From positions 372,001 to 436,000 of the forward strand of contig NZ_CBDCOT010000007.1 of the NCBI RefSeq assembly GCF_965219885.1: DNA of 64,000 nucleotides. The letters run 5' to 3'. This document shows positions 51,396 to 59,945 of this stretch, in pieces. The translations under genes were made by a program, and so were the position numbers. This DNA comes from Curvivirga sp965219885 (GTDB taxonomy: Bacteria; Pseudomonadota; Alphaproteobacteria; UBA8366; Aestuariispiraceae). The notes beneath the pieces were generated by a model that ran no database searches, had not been told where the DNA came from, and saw nothing but the letters and a program-made list of their open reading frames with translations. How positions within the stretch are numbered: position 1 is the first letter of the stretch; every line of letters starts with the position of its first letter.

Positions 51396-51446
51396 CTTGC
51401 AGAAATCTGCAAGGTGGAATCGAGATCGCTTGCGGATTTCCGCAAG
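51396..51446. promoter_or_regulatory. Two DctD-type upstream activator palindromes
   Basis: CTTGCAGAAATCTGCAAG (51396-51413) and CTTGCGGATTTCCGCAAG (51429-51446) have perfect 8-base arms with two central bases. Their centres are 33 bases apart, three helical turns. Tandem sites of this sort, well upstream of a sigma-54 promoter, are where an NtrC-type hexamer loads. Confidence 0.85.
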
Positions 51447-51562
51447 GGCATTGCAGTATTAATTGCGATTATTTCTCTAAAGATGAAATTTATATTTGTT
51501 AAATAATTGAAATATAATGGTTAATTTGCATTATTAAGAAATATTGCGCTGCACAATAAAAG

Positions 51563-51580
51563 TTGGCATTCATTATGCCT
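51563..51580 (+). promoter_or_regulatory. Sigma-54 (RpoN) promoter of dctP
   Basis: TTGGCATTCATTATGCCT carries GG (51565-51566) and GC (51577-51578) with exactly 10 bases between them, the -24/-12 spacing. It lies about 105 bases before dctP and about 130 bases after the activator sites. The AT-rich 51480-51560 region between them could host a bending protein. Confidence 0.8.
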
Positions 51581-51684
51581 ATACTGTCATGGTTCTGTGA
51601 TCAGCAATATGTTGAGAACAGATTGATAGGGGAGATCGGATAATAGTTTAGACCGATCCAGTTGAACAAAATAGGGACTTCAAA

Positions 51685-52692
51685 ATGCTAAACAAAAAGT
51701 TGAAAGTTTTGACATTGGCAGCAGCGACATTTGCTTTCAGTGCAGAAGCAATGGCAACAGAGTGGAACGTATCTTTATGGGGTAAACGTCGCGCGTTTAC
51801 AGAACATGTTGAAAAATTGGCTGAATTGGTTTCTGCGAAAACCAATGGCGAGTTCACATTGAATATTTCTTATGGTGGTTTATCCAAAAACAAAGAAAAT
51901 TTGGATGGTATTTCCATCGGTGCATTTGAAATGGCACAATTCTGTGCTGGTTATCATCGTGATAAAAACCCAACAATTACAGTTATGGAACTTCCTTTCC
52001 TTGGTGTACAAAATTTAGATCAAGAAGCTGAAATTGCAAAAGCAGTTTATGCACATCCTGCTGTTAAGAAAGACTTAGCACGCTGGAATGCAACAATCTT
52101 GATGCCGACACCAATGCCACAATACAACTTGGCAGGTGTAGGTGCCGCACCAAGCACATTAGCTGATTTTGAAGGTATGCGTGTTCGTGCGACTGGCGGT
52201 GTTGGTAAAGCGATGAAAGCTGTTGGCGGTGTGCCGACATCTATGACTGCGACAGAAGTTTATAACGCCCTTGAATCTGGTGTTGTAACTGGTGTTGCTT
52301 TCGCGCCCCACGCGCATATGGCGTTCCGTACAGTTGATATCGCTGAATGGTGGACAACAAACTTGAACCCAGGCACAGTGAACTGCCCGGTTGTTGCAAA
52401 TACAGATGCCTTGGAAGCTTTATCTGATGAGCATCGCGAAGCTTTGATGTCTTCTTTGGACGAAGCTGTGACACATTATATTGCCAACTATAACGGCAAG
52501 ACAATGGATGCATGGGGTCCAAAATTGGACGAAAAAGGTATCGCACGTGTTACATTCACAGATGCTGAACTTGCAAAATTCAAAGAAACTGTTGCTGGTC
52601 CAGCAAAAGATGCTTGGATCAAAGACATGTCTGCAAAAGGCATTCCTGCACAGGAATTATATGACCTTGTAGCTGGCATGGTTGCGAAGTAA
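51685..52692 (+). CDS. dctP: TRAP transporter substrate-binding protein DctP
   Basis: A 335-residue periplasmic binding protein. The signal peptide ends about SAEAMA, before TEWNVSLWGKR. The TRAP-family motif FEGMRVRATGGVGKAM contains the arginine that normally binds the substrate carboxylate; PTSMTATEVYNALESGVVTGV follows. The partner kinase and activator are of the C4-dicarboxylate type, but the exact acid cannot be read from sequence. A strong terminator follows in the operon before dctQ, so DctP is probably made in excess over the permease. Confidence 0.94.
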   Translation: MLNKKLKVLTLAAATFAFSAEAMATEWNVSLWGKRRAFTEHVEKLAELVSAKTNGEFTLNISYGGLSKNKENLDGISIGAFEMAQFCAGYHRDKNPTITVMELPFLGVQNLDQEAEIAKAVYAHPAVKKDLARWNATILMPTPMPQYNLAGVGAAPSTLADFEGMRVRATGGVGKAMKAVGGVPTSMTATEVYNALESGVVTGVAFAPHAHMAFRTVDIAEWWTTNLNPGTVNCPVVANTDALEALSDEHREALMSSLDEAVTHYIANYNGKTMDAWGPKLDEKGIARVTFTDAELAKFKETVAGPAKDAWIKDMSAKGIPAQELYDLVAGMVAK

Positions 52693-52707
52693 GACTTCCA
52701 GCACTTT

Positions 52708-52744
52708 GGGAGGTCGCATTAGATCACGGCGACCTCCCTTTTTT
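52708..52744 (+). terminator. Rho-independent terminator between dctP and dctQ
   Basis: GGGAGGTCGC / GCGACCTCCC, ten G/C-rich pairs with an 11-base loop, followed by TTTTTT. It lies inside the operon, so it would attenuate dctQM transcription. Confidence 0.85.
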
Positions 52745-52778
52745 ATTTCTTTAAAGTTTTTATGAGAGGGGAACTCTC

Positions 52779-53414
52779 ATGGCGGGAACGTCAATGGTGC
52801 ATGAGGATAGCTCTACCCTTAGTAAGCTAGACCGCACATTATTTAATATCGAAAGCAAATTAGCCTTAGCAGGTGGTTTGGTTATTCTAGCCTTAATGTT
52901 GTTGGCTGTAGCGCAAATTATCGGACGTAAGCTATTCAACCTTCCTGTACCGGGTTTTATCGATTGGGTTGAACAAGCTATGGCAGTTTTTGCCTTTTTA
53001 GGGGTGGCTTATTGTCATCGTCTAGGCGGCCATATTCGCATGGATATCCTTGTGGGACGTTTGAAGGGGCGTGCATTATGGGGGGCTGAACTTGTCTCTA
53101 CCCTTGTGATGTTATTCCTGACCATGGCACTGACTTACGGCTCTTGGTTACACTTTATGCGCGCCTTTACCAATGGGGATAGTTCTATTGATATTGCGCT
53201 GCCTTTATGGCCTGCAAAGTTTATGGTGCCATTGGCTTTATCTATTTTGTCATTACGTTTGGTCATTCATACATGGGGATATATCCGCGCGGTTATTTCA
53301 GGCGAAGATGAACCAATCGCCGTACCATTGATCGAAGATGCAGCAACACAAGCTGCACATGAAGCAGAATCTGTTTCAGGTGCAAATGTGGATGAAGAAG
53401 AGGGGAAAGCATAA
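52779..53414 (+). CDS. dctQ: TRAP transporter small permease DctQ
   Basis: A 211-residue protein with four hydrophobic helices. GGLVILALMLLAVAQIIGRKLFNLPVPGFIDWVEQAMAVF is the DctQ hallmark. Its acidic C-terminal tail (EDEPIAVPLIEDAATQAAHEAES…) is longer than in many homologues. It couples DctP to DctM. The stop overlaps the dctM start (TAATG). Confidence 0.93.
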   Translation: MAGTSMVHEDSSTLSKLDRTLFNIESKLALAGGLVILALMLLAVAQIIGRKLFNLPVPGFIDWVEQAMAVFAFLGVAYCHRLGGHIRMDILVGRLKGRALWGAELVSTLVMLFLTMALTYGSWLHFMRAFTNGDSSIDIALPLWPAKFMVPLALSILSLRLVIHTWGYIRAVISGEDEPIAVPLIEDAATQAAHEAESVSGANVDEEEGKA

Positions 53415-54742
53415 TGGACGCTTTTGAAATTGGTCTATGGCTTTCAGGCCTTCTCGTAGTCTTGGTATTAGTCGGTGTGCGTGTTGCCTTTGCAGCTGCT
53501 TTTATCGGATTTATGGGGCTAGTTGCGATTTTTGCCCAAAAATACGGTATTGAAAAAGGGTTCCTAATTGCCATGAAAATGGCAGGCACCATTCCGCATT
53601 CTAAAGCGACTACTTATGCTTTAAGTTTGATTCCAACCTTTATTTTGATCGGTTATCTCGCATATTACGCAGGCTTAACCCGTGCTTTGTTTGAAGCTGC
53701 AAAACGTTGGGTTGGCTGGTTGCCAGGTGGCCTTGGTGTTGCAACAGTATTTGCGACAGCTGGTTTTGCAGCTGTATCAGGTGCGTCTGTGGCAACTTCC
53801 GCTGTCTTTGCCCGTATCGCAATTCCGGAAATGTTAAAGCTTGGCTATGATAAACGCTTTGCTGCTGGTGTGGTTGCTGCAGGTGGTACCTTGGCAAGTT
53901 TGATCCCGCCATCAGCGATTCTGGTGATCTATGCGATTATTGTTGAGCAATCTGTTGGACAGCTTTTGTTAGCTGGTTTTTTGCCGGGTGTTGTTTCTGC
54001 GCTGATCTATGGTGGTTTGGTCGTCTTTATGGCGAAGACCCGTAAGGATTTAGGGCCACCGGTAACTGGCTTTACTTGGGGCGAACGCTTTAGTTCTTTA
54101 CCTGGTGCCATGCCGATCTTTGCCGTGGTCGCGATTATTATCTTCTGTATCTATGGTGGATGGGGAACCCCTACTGAGGCTGGAGCTTTAGGCGCATTTG
54201 TTGTTCTTGTGATGGCTTTATTCAAAGGCATGAAATGGGGCGATTTACGTGGTGCTTTGCTTGAATCCGCAAAGCTGACGGTTATGATTTTTACCATTAT
54301 TTGGGGCGTATTGCTTTATGTGCGCTTCTTAGGCTTTGCTGACCTTCCGGGGGCATTCGCGGAATGGATTTCAGCATTGGATCAACCACCTATCGTGACT
54401 TTGTTAATGATCCTGGCTGCCTATGCTGTATTGGGTATGTTTATGGATGCGATTGGGATGTTGTTATTAACCTTGCCAGTTGTTTTCCCTGCCGTTGTTG
54501 CTCTTGGTTATGATCCGATCTGGTTTGGTATCATTGTGGTGAAAATGGCAGAGCTATGTCTAATTACACCGCCAATTGGTCTCAACTGTTTTGTTGTGGC
54601 CGGGGTCCGGCCAGACATATCGGTTCAGGATGTATTCCGTGGGGCATCGCCATTCTTTATCGCCGATGTCATTACGGTGGCTGTGTTAATTGCCTTCCCA
54701 CAAATTGTATTGTGGTTACCAAATTTGGTGTTAGGAAATTAA
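53414..54742 (+). CDS. dctM: TRAP transporter large permease DctM
   Basis: A 442-residue sodium-coupled permease with about twelve helices. Family landmarks are GGLGVATVFATAGFAAVSGASVATSAVFARIAIPEM, YDKRFAAGVVAAGGTLASLIPPS and MELCLITPPIGLN-type text (KMAELCLITPPIGLNCFVV). It is translationally coupled to dctQ and followed by a strong terminator that closes the operon. Confidence 0.95.
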   Translation: MDAFEIGLWLSGLLVVLVLVGVRVAFAAAFIGFMGLVAIFAQKYGIEKGFLIAMKMAGTIPHSKATTYALSLIPTFILIGYLAYYAGLTRALFEAAKRWVGWLPGGLGVATVFATAGFAAVSGASVATSAVFARIAIPEMLKLGYDKRFAAGVVAAGGTLASLIPPSAILVIYAIIVEQSVGQLLLAGFLPGVVSALIYGGLVVFMAKTRKDLGPPVTGFTWGERFSSLPGAMPIFAVVAIIIFCIYGGWGTPTEAGALGAFVVLVMALFKGMKWGDLRGALLESAKLTVMIFTIIWGVLLYVRFLGFADLPGAFAEWISALDQPPIVTLLMILAAYAVLGMFMDAIGMLLLTLPVVFPAVVALGYDPIWFGIIVVKMAELCLITPPIGLNCFVVAGVRPDISVQDVFRGASPFFIADVITVAVLIAFPQIVLWLPNLVLGN

Positions 54743-54764
54743 GCACAGATTAATTACTTAAAAG

Positions 54765-54799
54765 AAAAGCCCGAGAGAATATTTCTCTCGGGCTTTTTT
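54765..54799. terminator. Bidirectional Rho-independent terminator
   Basis: AAAAGCCCGAGAGAA / TTCTCTCGGGCTTTT-type stem with a short loop and T run, between dctM and the convergent quinone-reductase gene. Confidence 0.9.
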
Positions 54800-54801
54800 G
54801 T

Positions 54802-55509
54802 TTAATTTTCTAGTTTATGAAAATGGTCATCAAATTTCGATGTATCCACAAAATGAAGAGGTTCTAATCTATCCAGATTTAATAGATATTCCTTATGCTC
54901 CTGCATAACCTTTTCACGATCTTCCTGACTGATATAGGGAATATGCCAGCCAATGAATGGTGGCAAAACATCAAAACCGACATAGCCTAATGAGCCACGC
55001 AACAGTGGTTTTAACATATCTTCCAAATTGCCATGGATACTGTCATCCCCATCAAACATATGCGTTTGTCCACCAAGGGTCAGATTGACCAAAGCTTTTT
55101 TGCCTTTCATCCCGGCTTTGTCATAAATACGTAAGCCACCATAACAGAGACCAGATACAAAGACGCGATCAATCCAACCTTTCATGATCGCGGGCATGGA
55201 GAACCAGAATAGTGGGAAGTTGAGGACTAACAAATCACACCATTGTAATTTCTCAATCTCTGCCTGAATGTCAGGGGCTAAGCTCTCAGATTTGAAACCA
55301 TTACGTTGTTCCAATGCATATACCAGATAATCTTCGTTTTTAGGTGCGCTGAAGTCTTCGCTGGAAGCCACAGGGTTCCAATTCATCTCATAAAGATCCG
55401 ACACTTTAACTTCATGCCCGGCGGCTTCAAATGTTTCTATCGTTTGCCGTGCCATGGCTGCGTTAAAGGATTGCGGTTCCGGATGGGCGCATACCATAAA
55501 GACTTTCAT
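54802..55509 (-). CDS. NAD(P)H:quinone oxidoreductase-like flavodoxin-fold protein
   Basis: A 235-residue Flavodoxin_2 family protein. MKVFMVCAHPEPQSFNAAMARQ is the FMN/FAD phosphate-binding loop. Further motifs are LQWCDLLVLNFPLFWFSMPAIMKGWIDRVF and GGLRIYDKAGMKGKKALVNLTLGG, as in NQO1, MdaB and KefF-like quinone reductases. It performs two-electron reduction of quinones, limiting redox stress. It has no close operon partner and converges with the TRAP operon at the shared terminator. Confidence 0.9.
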   Translation of the reverse strand: MKVFMVCAHPEPQSFNAAMARQTIETFEAAGHEVKVSDLYEMNWNPVASSEDFSAPKNEDYLVYALEQRNGFKSESLAPDIQAEIEKLQWCDLLVLNFPLFWFSMPAIMKGWIDRVFVSGLCYGGLRIYDKAGMKGKKALVNLTLGGQTHMFDGDDSIHGNLEDMLKPLLRGSLGYVGFDVLPPFIGWHIPYISQEDREKVMQEHKEYLLNLDRLEPLHFVDTSKFDDHFHKLEN

Positions 55510-55626
55510 TGTGACTACCCCGTCGTAAATTCTTTAGTATTAATTGGCTCAACTTTATGTGAATTGACTTAAACGAGCTAGCTTTTAATCTGCGCTAAAG
55601 TGATATTTTTATAGGGGCTTAGTCGC

Positions 55627-56001
55627 ATGTTACGTCATCTGTCATTCTTGTTGGTTATTGTTGCTTCAATTGCATCCTCATCAGCTCGGACGGAACCTGT
55701 AAAGTTAAAAGCAGATGAGATTTTTTCCCTTTTGAATGGTCAAAAGATAAAAGGGGAATGGAATGGTATGTCTTATACCCAGCATTTCTATACCAATGGT
55801 GTAACTATTTATATTTCGGGCGATCAAAATGGTACCCGATCTGAACATGGGAAATGGCAAGTAAATAAATATAAAGATGCGTATGAGAGCTCTTGGGGAA
55901 GCCCACGTTGGTCTGCATATGATGTGATGCGTGATGGGGATAAATATTACTGGTCAGATATTGTTGGCACCTTACGTGAATTCCGTGTGATCGGTGACTA
56001 A
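55627..56001 (+). CDS. Small exported protein of unknown function
   Basis: The N-terminus MLRHLSFLLVIVASIASSSA is a signal peptide followed by about 100 residues, beta-rich and aromatic (YTQHFYTNGVTIYISGDQNGTRSEHGKWQVN, RDGDKYYWSDIVG). No cysteine occurs in the mature part. The pattern of a short lipocalin-like or DUF995-like 'toxin-neutral' periplasmic fold is possible, but I do not recognise a specific family. It is followed by another small unknown gene on the same strand. Confidence 0.7.
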   Translation: MLRHLSFLLVIVASIASSSARTEPVKLKADEIFSLLNGQKIKGEWNGMSYTQHFYTNGVTIYISGDQNGTRSEHGKWQVNKYKDAYESSWGSPRWSAYDVMRDGDKYYWSDIVGTLREFRVIGD

Positions 56002-56054
56002 CACTTTGCAATTAAGATCATTTCCTTCATAGTGATGCCGAAATATAACATATC

Positions 56055-56423
56055 ATGGGGAAGGGAATAAGCTTGAATTTACAAGAAAAGAGCGATGCGG
56101 AAATCCTAGCGATTGTTGATCCGATGATGGGCAATATTGTGTCCTCATCTATTAATTTTGACTATGAGGCACATATTAGAGACTTTAGTGACCGGATCAA
56201 AACTCACGTTTCCAAAGAAGGCTTTCAGAAGGTTTGCGAAGAATGTCAGTCTGAGCTCGGTCTGTTTGAGGGGCGTGATCTTGTTCGTATCTTCCGTCGA
56301 CCAGATTCAATCGCTGTCATTTGGGCTCAAAAATTCAGTAAATGTAATGGTGAATATGTAGCTGAGATGGTTGTTAAAGAAGAAAACGACACGATCAAAA
56401 TTGATCATGTCTATTTTTTCTAA
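56055..56423 (+). CDS. Small protein of unknown function
   Basis: About 122 residues without a signal peptide; a helical start (SDAEILAIVDPMMGNIVSS, AHIRDFSDRIKTHVSKEGF) and a beta-strand C-terminus (DSIAVIWAQKFSKCNGEYVAEMVVKEENDTIKIDHVYFF). It has a tight three-cysteine set (VCEEC, KCNG). The start is uncertain: ATG at 56055 or TTG at 56073, the latter with GGGGAAGGG upstream. I recognise no family. Confidence 0.65.
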   Translation: MGKGISLNLQEKSDAEILAIVDPMMGNIVSSSINFDYEAHIRDFSDRIKTHVSKEGFQKVCEECQSELGLFEGRDLVRIFRRPDSIAVIWAQKFSKCNGEYVAEMVVKEENDTIKIDHVYFF

Positions 56424-56516
56424 AATATGTTTCTGAAATGATACTTTAAATATGGGCATGGCCTGCACATATTGGTTCTAATGTTGAAACAATACGAATA
56501 GTTAAGTGAGATGTAA

Positions 56517-57350
56517 ATGACTCAAGATAATAATTACGAACCACCAAAGGTATGGAAATGGGATGCTGCAAGTGGTGGTGAATGGGCGAGCATCAATCGT
56601 CCGATTTCTGGTGCAACCCATGCAGCCGACTTACAACAGGGCGAGCATAACCTGCAACTACATTCTTTAGGCACGCCAAATGGTCAAAAAGTAACCATTA
56701 TGCTGGAAGAATTATTGGAAGCTGGTGTGAAAGAAGCTGAATATGATGCCTATCTGATCAATATTGGTGAAGGCGCACAGTTCTCCTCTGGCTTTGTGGA
56801 ATTAAATCCAAACTCAAAAATTCCGGTTCTTTATGATGTAGAAGTGGGACAGCGCGTTTTCGAAACAAGTTCTATTTTGCATTATTTAGCGGAAAAATTT
56901 GGTAAGTTTTTGCCAACTGACCCTGCTAAACGGGCAGAGGTGATGAACTGGTTATTCTGGTCACATGGTTCCGCGCCGTTTGTTGGTGGTGGTTTTGGTC
57001 ATTTCTATTTCTATGCACCAGAGAAAATCGAATATGCAATTGACCGTTACACCATGGAAACCAAACGCCTTTTGGATGTTTTAGACAAGCAGTTGGCGAA
57101 TAATAAATATATTGCAGGTGATGAATATACGATTGCTGATATGGGCGCATGGCCTTGGTATGGCAATCTTGTTTTACATAATTCCTATGAGGCGTCTGAA
57201 TTCTTGCAGGTAGATGATTATAAAAATGTTCAACGCTGGGCGAAAGAAATTTTAGCCCGCCCAGCCGTTCAACGTGGACGTATCGTTAATAAGTCCGGTG
57301 ACGGTAACTTGCCAGAACGTCATGATGCTTCGGATTTTGATAATCTGTAA
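56517..57350 (+). CDS. yghU: YghU-type glutathione S-transferase family protein
   Basis: A 277-residue GST-fold disulfide-bond oxidoreductase. The long N-terminal arm YEPPKVWKWDAASGGEWASINRP is specific to the YghU/YfcG nu-class. The thioredoxin domain has LHSLGTPNGQKVTIMLEELL with the TPNG glutathione-binding motif, and the C-terminal helical domain follows. These enzymes reduce disulfides with two glutathiones. Glutathione reductase elsewhere in the window fits. A terminator follows. Confidence 0.93.
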   Translation: MTQDNNYEPPKVWKWDAASGGEWASINRPISGATHAADLQQGEHNLQLHSLGTPNGQKVTIMLEELLEAGVKEAEYDAYLINIGEGAQFSSGFVELNPNSKIPVLYDVEVGQRVFETSSILHYLAEKFGKFLPTDPAKRAEVMNWLFWSHGSAPFVGGGFGHFYFYAPEKIEYAIDRYTMETKRLLDVLDKQLANNKYIAGDEYTIADMGAWPWYGNLVLHNSYEASEFLQVDDYKNVQRWAKEILARPAVQRGRIVNKSGDGNLPERHDASDFDNL

Positions 57351-57373
57351 TTATCTAAGATAGTTATGAATTT

Positions 57374-57403
57374 AAAAGCCTCGCATTCCTGCGGGGCTTT
57401 TTG
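57374..57403. terminator. Rho-independent terminator after yghU
   Basis: AAAAGCCTCGCA / TGCGGGGCTTTT stem, 12 pairs with one G-T, loop of 4-5 bases, followed by TTTG. Shared with the convergent TetR gene. Confidence 0.88.
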
Positions 57404-57404
57404 T

Positions 57405-58010
57405 TTAGAGATTAGCTTTATCGTGCAGGATATAGCTTAGGTTTTCTTCGGTAAGTCTGATTAGTTGTTTTGTATTCAGATCACGAGCAATAAGTGCCAT
57501 TGTACTGGTTCCATAGATAAAAATCATAATGGTTCGGGCTGTTTCTTCAGGAGAAAGAGCGAGGGTGATTTTTTCTTGTTCTGCGGCCTCCTTGAGAATG
57601 GAAGTTAATCCATCTAGAATTTCGCCTTCAGATTTTTCGATGATTTTTGCAATATTTTTATTTCTTGTGCCTTCAGCAAAAATCTCTGTAGAGAGAATAT
57701 TATCTGGTCGATGACAGGCTTCTTTGATCATTTCGGCGATGAATTCAAATAGAGATTTCTTGAAGTTTTTTGATACGCGTAAAACTTCGAAATAGGCGTT
57801 TACTTCGCGCTGTTCCTGTTCCGCAATAGCCTGAATTATTTCATCTTTTCCTTTGAAATAATGATATAGCGCCCCGGGGCTGGTTTTTGCGGCTTTACAA
57901 ATTTCCGCCATCCCGGTTTGGTGAAAACCATGTTTTCTAAAACATCCAATTGCAGCTTTTAAGATGGCACGAGTTTTGGCTTCGCGCTTCTTTGGATCAA
58001 CGGTTCTCAT
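57405..58010 (-). CDS. TetR/AcrR-family transcriptional regulator
   Basis: A 201-residue TetR regulator. The helix-turn-helix reads AAIGCFRKHGFHQTGMAEICKAAKTSPGALYHYFKGKDEIIQAIAE, residues about 20-65, and a helical ligand-binding domain follows. It is divergent from a fatty-acid-hydroxylase-family gene across about 90 bases containing a promoter and a palindrome, so it most likely represses that gene and itself. The ligand may be a fatty acid or sterol derivative, by association only. Confidence 0.92.
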   Translation of the reverse strand: MRTVDPKKREAKTRAILKAAIGCFRKHGFHQTGMAEICKAAKTSPGALYHYFKGKDEIIQAIAEQEQREVNAYFEVLRVSKNFKKSLFEFIAEMIKEACHRPDNILSTEIFAEGTRNKNIAKIIEKSEGEILDGLTSILKEAAEQEKITLALSPEETARTIMIFIYGTSTMALIARDLNTKQLIRLTEENLSYILHDKANL

Positions 58011-58031
58011 ATAAAAATCTCCTATGTTCAG

Positions 58032-58081
58032 TTGACATTAACATGAGTCGATCTAAATATAAATAGAACGTTCATTCTATT
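58032..58081 (+). promoter_or_regulatory. Promoter and TetR-type operator before the fatty-acid hydroxylase gene
   Basis: TTGACA (58032-58037) and TAAATA (58054-58059) are separated by 16 bases. Directly downstream lies an inverted repeat AATAGAACGTTCATTCTATT (58062-58081) with AATAGAA/TTCTATT arms. A repressor bound there would block the promoter. Confidence 0.65.
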
Positions 58082-58098
58082 AATGAGGATTTTGAACA

Positions 58099-58944
58099 AT
58101 GGATCTTGAGAATGCTTTATATGAGTATGGTTATTTGCTGGAATATGCAGATATCTTTTCCTTATTCGTGATTATCTTAATGTTTGCGGAAATTGGATGG
58201 GATGTTTTTAAGAAAACGGGCAGGGGGTGGAAAGAAACAGCTGCAAATTTTGCCATTGCGCTTGGAAATATTGCGATTGATCGCATTACCTATGGTTTGG
58301 TGTTCATCATCGGATTGGTTCTAATTGCGCCTTACGCATTTTTTGAAATCCCTGTGAATATATGGAGTTGGATTACCGCAATTATTGTGGCGGATTTTAC
58401 TTATTATTGGATGCATCGGTTTGAGCATGAAATCAGGGTTTTGTGGACCTATCATAGTGTTCATCATTCTTCGCATGAATTTAACTTGTCCACGGGCCTC
58501 CGTTTGGCGTGGTGGGAGAGTTTTGTTGAATGGATGTTCTTTATCCCAATGGTCTTGGTCGGATTTGATCTTATCCAAGTTCTTGTCGGTGTGGTTTTTG
58601 TCGTTACCTATCAAGGCTGGATACATACGGAAAAGATAGGCAAGTTAGGTTGGCTAGAAGGTATTCTTAATACCCCGTCAGTTCATCGTGTTCATCATGG
58701 GACGAATAGAGATTACATTGATAAGAATTACGGGGGAATATTGATTATCTGGGACCGTTTATTTGGTACCTATCAGGTTGAAAAGGAAAAGGTAAAATAC
58801 GGAGTGTTGCCACAAATAGGAACATCCAACCCAATCAAGATTAATTTTTACGAATTAGGAAAGTTATTCAAAGATGTATGGAGAGCAAAAACGTGGCGTG
58901 AAAGGTTACGTATTCTGATTAATCCTCCGGGATGGATGTCTTAA
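58099..58944 (+). CDS. Sterol desaturase / fatty acid hydroxylase superfamily membrane protein
   Basis: A 281-residue di-iron membrane enzyme. About four to five hydrophobic helices and the full set of histidine boxes are visible: HRFEHE (HxxxH), HSVHHSSHEFN (HxxHH) and HRVHHGTN (HxxHH), in the order seen in the fatty acid hydroxylase superfamily. It would hydroxylate or desaturate a lipid using O2 and an electron donor. The TetR regulator next door may sense the lipid. The substrate is unknown. Confidence 0.9.
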   Translation: MDLENALYEYGYLLEYADIFSLFVIILMFAEIGWDVFKKTGRGWKETAANFAIALGNIAIDRITYGLVFIIGLVLIAPYAFFEIPVNIWSWITAIIVADFTYYWMHRFEHEIRVLWTYHSVHHSSHEFNLSTGLRLAWWESFVEWMFFIPMVLVGFDLIQVLVGVVFVVTYQGWIHTEKIGKLGWLEGILNTPSVHRVHHGTNRDYIDKNYGGILIIWDRLFGTYQVEKEKVKYGVLPQIGTSNPIKINFYELGKLFKDVWRAKTWRERLRILINPPGWMS

Positions 58945-59106
58945 GTTTTCGTAACTATTTGCATAATGATGATAAATATATTTATTTTCAGGGTTGAGTT
59001 TGTTCATAAGAAAAACTATCTCCTGTTGTGAGTTCGGATGTATTTGTTCAAATATACATAATACTGACAAATGTATTCTTTAATCACTTATATATCGGGG
59101 GAAATA

Positions 59107-59940
59107 ATGAAGATTAAGTTACTTATCAGTTCAATGATCTACGTTTTCTTGTTTTTGTCAGGGGGGGCTGCCTTTGCTAGCGAAAATGTGGACCATTGCG
59201 ATAAGCAAGATTTTGTAAATCGTATTTCAGCTTATGAACATTGTTTGGTATTGGATACCTATCAATCACCGAATTTTTCTTCTGAACCTACCTTGATTGT
59301 ATTTGTACATGGTGATTATCTAAAAAACCGTGGAGGGCGATCTTTAAAGGGGATGCGCAGTGTGTTGCCTAAGGTCGATCAAGCAAATGCGGTTCTAGTC
59401 GCATTGACACGTCCCGGCTATCAGAATGAAAAAGAACAATCCAGCGGAAATCATTACTATTATGAAGGTGATGCCTATCGTGACCATACAGTGCGTGCTG
59501 TATCTCATGCCATTTTGAAATTAAAAGATCATTATCAATCGAGTAAACTGGTTGTTATTGGCCATTCTGGCGGGGCCAGTATTTTGGGGTTAGGTATGGG
59601 GATCGTTGATGGTTTTGCACCGGATACTGCCATCTTAATTGGTGGTAACTTTTATGTGGAAGATTGGGCAAAACATATGAATATCAATGCGTGGTATCAG
59701 GGTCGTGGCCTCTCACCACATCAACATATTGACAGTGTTAATCCAAATACAAAAATCATTGCTGTTACCGGTGCAAATGATGATGTCGCATTGCCTGTTT
59801 ATGGAGAGAAATATGTAGCTGAATTACAAAAACTTGGCAAAAACGCATCTTTCCAATCGATCGCGGGCTATGGTCATAATGATATTTTACGGAACCGTGA
59901 CATGTGGAATAGCTTCAATGACGATATATTTGCCCCATAA
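59107..59940 (+). CDS. Exported alpha/beta hydrolase
   Basis: A 277-residue protein. Signal peptide MKIKLLISSMIYVFLFLSGGAAFA, then an alpha/beta-hydrolase core: the oxyanion strand LIVFVHGDYLKNRGG, the nucleophile elbow VIGHSGGAS with Ser, ANDDVALP (acid Asp) and GYGHNDI (His). It acts in the periplasm as an esterase or peptidase-like hydrolase of unknown substrate. The ATG at 59107 has a GGGGGAAATA site; an in-frame upstream ATG lacks one. It converges on the next gene with 5 bases between stops. Confidence 0.85.
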   Translation: MKIKLLISSMIYVFLFLSGGAAFASENVDHCDKQDFVNRISAYEHCLVLDTYQSPNFSSEPTLIVFVHGDYLKNRGGRSLKGMRSVLPKVDQANAVLVALTRPGYQNEKEQSSGNHYYYEGDAYRDHTVRAVSHAILKLKDHYQSSKLVVIGHSGGASILGLGMGIVDGFAPDTAILIGGNFYVEDWAKHMNINAWYQGRGLSPHQHIDSVNPNTKIIAVTGANDDVALPVYGEKYVAELQKLGKNASFQSIAGYGHNDILRNRDMWNSFNDDIFAP

Positions 59941-59945
59941 TAAGG

